A stretch of 64,000 bases of DNA from positions 980,501 to 1,044,500 of the forward strand of contig NZ_CP068023.1 in the NCBI RefSeq assembly GCF_016695175.1, in the 5' to 3' direction. The translations under genes were made by a program, and so were the position numbers. The DNA comes from Pseudoalteromonas sp. GCY. Lineage in GTDB: Bacteria > Pseudomonadota > Gammaproteobacteria > Enterobacterales > Alteromonadaceae. Under the pieces are notes generated by a model. That model was not told where the DNA came from. It worked only from the letters and a program-made list of their open reading frames with translations, and did not search any database. Shown piece by piece: positions 62,959 through 64,000 of this stretch. Position 1 is the stretch's first letter; the number at the start of each line of letters is the position of its first letter.

Positions 62959-63825
62959 ATGAAGCGATATCTATTTTCTCTCTTAGGTTTAATTGCCAGC
63001 GTAGCTGCTGGTTGGAAGCTTACCCAGTATCAGTCTCATTACACTTCAGATTATGTTGATGTAGTGTTGCCTTCACAAGTGCTTAATGAAGATCGAAAGG
63101 TCTTTATTCGCCTCCCGAAAGGATATGACAAGGCACATAGTTATCCACTCATTATTCGCACCGATGGCAACTTTAATCTCGCGCGGTGGGATGAGGTACT
63201 AAGTAGCCTTGCCGAACAAGGTAGGGTAGAAGATGCCATTTTAGTGTCTATTCCCAATCAATTTTGGACAGAGACCCGCAATCGCGACTTAGTACCACCT
63301 TATGCTCGGCAAGATGTTGCGATTGAGGCTCGTCCAGAGAGTGACAATGACCCTGCCATTTTTGGTCGTGCAGATCGTTTTTTGCAATTTGTTGAAAGCG
63401 AGCTGTTACCCTATTTAGAAGCTAACTACTCAATTAACGACAACCGTGTATTAAGCGGGTTCTCTGCTGGTGGAAGTTTTGTACTTTATACCATGGTGAC
63501 TAAACCTGCGCTTTTTGATGGCTACTTTGCTTTCAGTCCTGCTGCGTGGTATGACGACTCGGTCGTCGTAAAAGAATTCGCAAAAAGCCTAGCCAATATT
63601 CAAGGCAAACCTAAGTATATTTACCTCTCCATCGGCGGTGCTGAGAATGACATCATTACGGGGTCATTTCGCGGTTTATTAGATGCACTTGAACAGCATG
63701 CGCCTGCCAATGTGCGTTGGGGACACAGCATTAGCGAGGGCGCGGGGCATTCACAAAATCCAGTGGTTTCCGTGCCACTTGCGTTGAGTGAATATCATCA
63801 CTTTAGAAAAAATCAGTTAATGTAA
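62959..63825 (+). CDS. Secreted alpha/beta-hydrolase esterase (Esterase D/Fes-like)
   Basis: 288 aa. An N-terminal hydrophobic signal or anchor (YLFSLLGLIASVAAGW), then DVVLPSQVLNEDRKVFIRLP, YPLIIRTDGNF, AILVSIPNQF and the nucleophile elbow VLSGFSAGGSFVLYTM with the Ser. A late GAGHSQNPV provides the His and the acid is probably in YLSIGGAENDI. It fits the putative esterase family that includes siderophore esterases (IroE/Fes) and acyl esterases. The start is ATG 62959 with AGGAAG upstream rather than 62944. The 3' end overlaps the convergent next gene by 9 bases. Confidence 0.85.
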   Translation: MKRYLFSLLGLIASVAAGWKLTQYQSHYTSDYVDVVLPSQVLNEDRKVFIRLPKGYDKAHSYPLIIRTDGNFNLARWDEVLSSLAEQGRVEDAILVSIPNQFWTETRNRDLVPPYARQDVAIEARPESDNDPAIFGRADRFLQFVESELLPYLEANYSINDNRVLSGFSAGGSFVLYTMVTKPALFDGYFAFSPAAWYDDSVVVKEFAKSLANIQGKPKYIYLSIGGAENDIITGSFRGLLDALEQHAPANVRWGHSISEGAGHSQNPVVSVPLALSEYHHFRKNQLM

Positions 63826-64000
63826 GTGTTGCAATGCTTTGATTTCAGAAAGCAAATGTTTTTGTTCGCTTTCACTTAGCCCTTCAAGCTTAAGCATGGC
63901 TTGGTAGGTCTTTAATAGCGATGGCTTATCTCCTTTTTGCTGATAAGCCGTGGCCAATTGCTGCAGTGCATTGAGAGACGCTGAGTTGTGCTGGCTCACA
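63817..64000 (-). CDS. Partial gene, TPR-like C-terminus, runs off the window
   Basis: About 60 C-terminal residues visible: SASLNALQQLATAYQQKGDK and PSLLKTYQAMLKLEGLSESE, with paired helices as in tetratricopeptide repeats. The beginning lies beyond 64000. It ends 9 bases inside the convergent esterase gene. In relatives such TPR tails are often fused to secreted esterases; that is only a suggestion here. Confidence 0.5.
   Translation of the reverse strand, partial: VSQHNSASLNALQQLATAYQQKGDKPSLLKTYQAMLKLEGLSESEQKHLLSEIKALQHLH

Overview
The window looks like a stretch of chromosome from a marine gammaproteobacterium of the Alteromonadales, most likely Pseudoalteromonas or a close relative. 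This is inferred from the moderate, slightly AT-rich base composition, the many secreted peptidases, esterases and lipoproteins, a TonB-dependent receptor, a LytTR membrane regulator, and families typical of that group (DUF6172, DUF3297, DUF1826, DUF808). No rRNA, tRNA, CRISPR array or prophage is visible. Most of the window is ordinary chromosome carrying one insertion sequence and several broken genes.

Region by region. 0-5.6 kb: small hypotheticals, then a secreted S33 peptidase divergent from a membrane LytTR regulator. 5.8-8.4 kb: a stand-alone 614-aa protein ending in a PD-(D/E)XK nuclease-like domain, then a DUF3592-like membrane protein. 8.4-11.9 kb: a LysR regulator divergent from a three-gene electrophile-detoxification-type operon (DJ-1/PfpI, zinc-free MDR reductase, GST). 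12.0-14.9 kb: a lipoprotein alpha/beta-hydrolase gene split by an ISAs1-family element flanked by a 10-bp target duplication. 15.4-20.4 kb: prolyl oligopeptidase, Na/Pi cotransporter, AraC regulator. 20.5-25.0 kb: an apparent operon of TonB receptor, HSL-type esterase and secreted lipase-like hydrolase. 25.1-26.8 kb: a secreted M1-like metallopeptidase. 27-35 kb: a frameshifted membrane-LuxR regulator, small membrane and coiled-coil proteins, a DUF2339 giant membrane protein, and an SDR divergent from a LysR gene. 35-44 kb: a two-TM protein, an MBL-fold lipoprotein, a decayed BaeR-like response regulator, a translationally coupled pair containing a LAS metallopeptidase, a TRAP binding protein, an SPFH lipoprotein, GNAT and DUF3297. 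44-53 kb: an NAD-binding protein, the RNA helicases dbpA and rhlE, a fascin-like secreted protein, a catalase-related peroxidase with cytochrome b561, an ABC1 kinase and an EAL phosphodiesterase. 54-57 kb: an orphan double-glycine Cys-rich peptide, then a MerC, DUF1826 and nuclease cluster preceded by a Zur-box-like sequence. 57-64 kb: DUF2207 and DUF808 membrane proteins, a sulfatase, a secreted vWA protein, an esterase and a partial TPR-like gene at the edge.

The strongest items for follow-up are the orphan peptide precursor (54157), the PD-(D/E)XK protein (5836), the exactly reconstructable IS insertion (13504-14722), the double-broken response regulator (38009-38716), the T6 frameshift in the LuxR regulator (27299-27304) and the putative Zur-controlled operon (54607 onward). 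No complete multi-gene defence or biosynthetic system was recognised.
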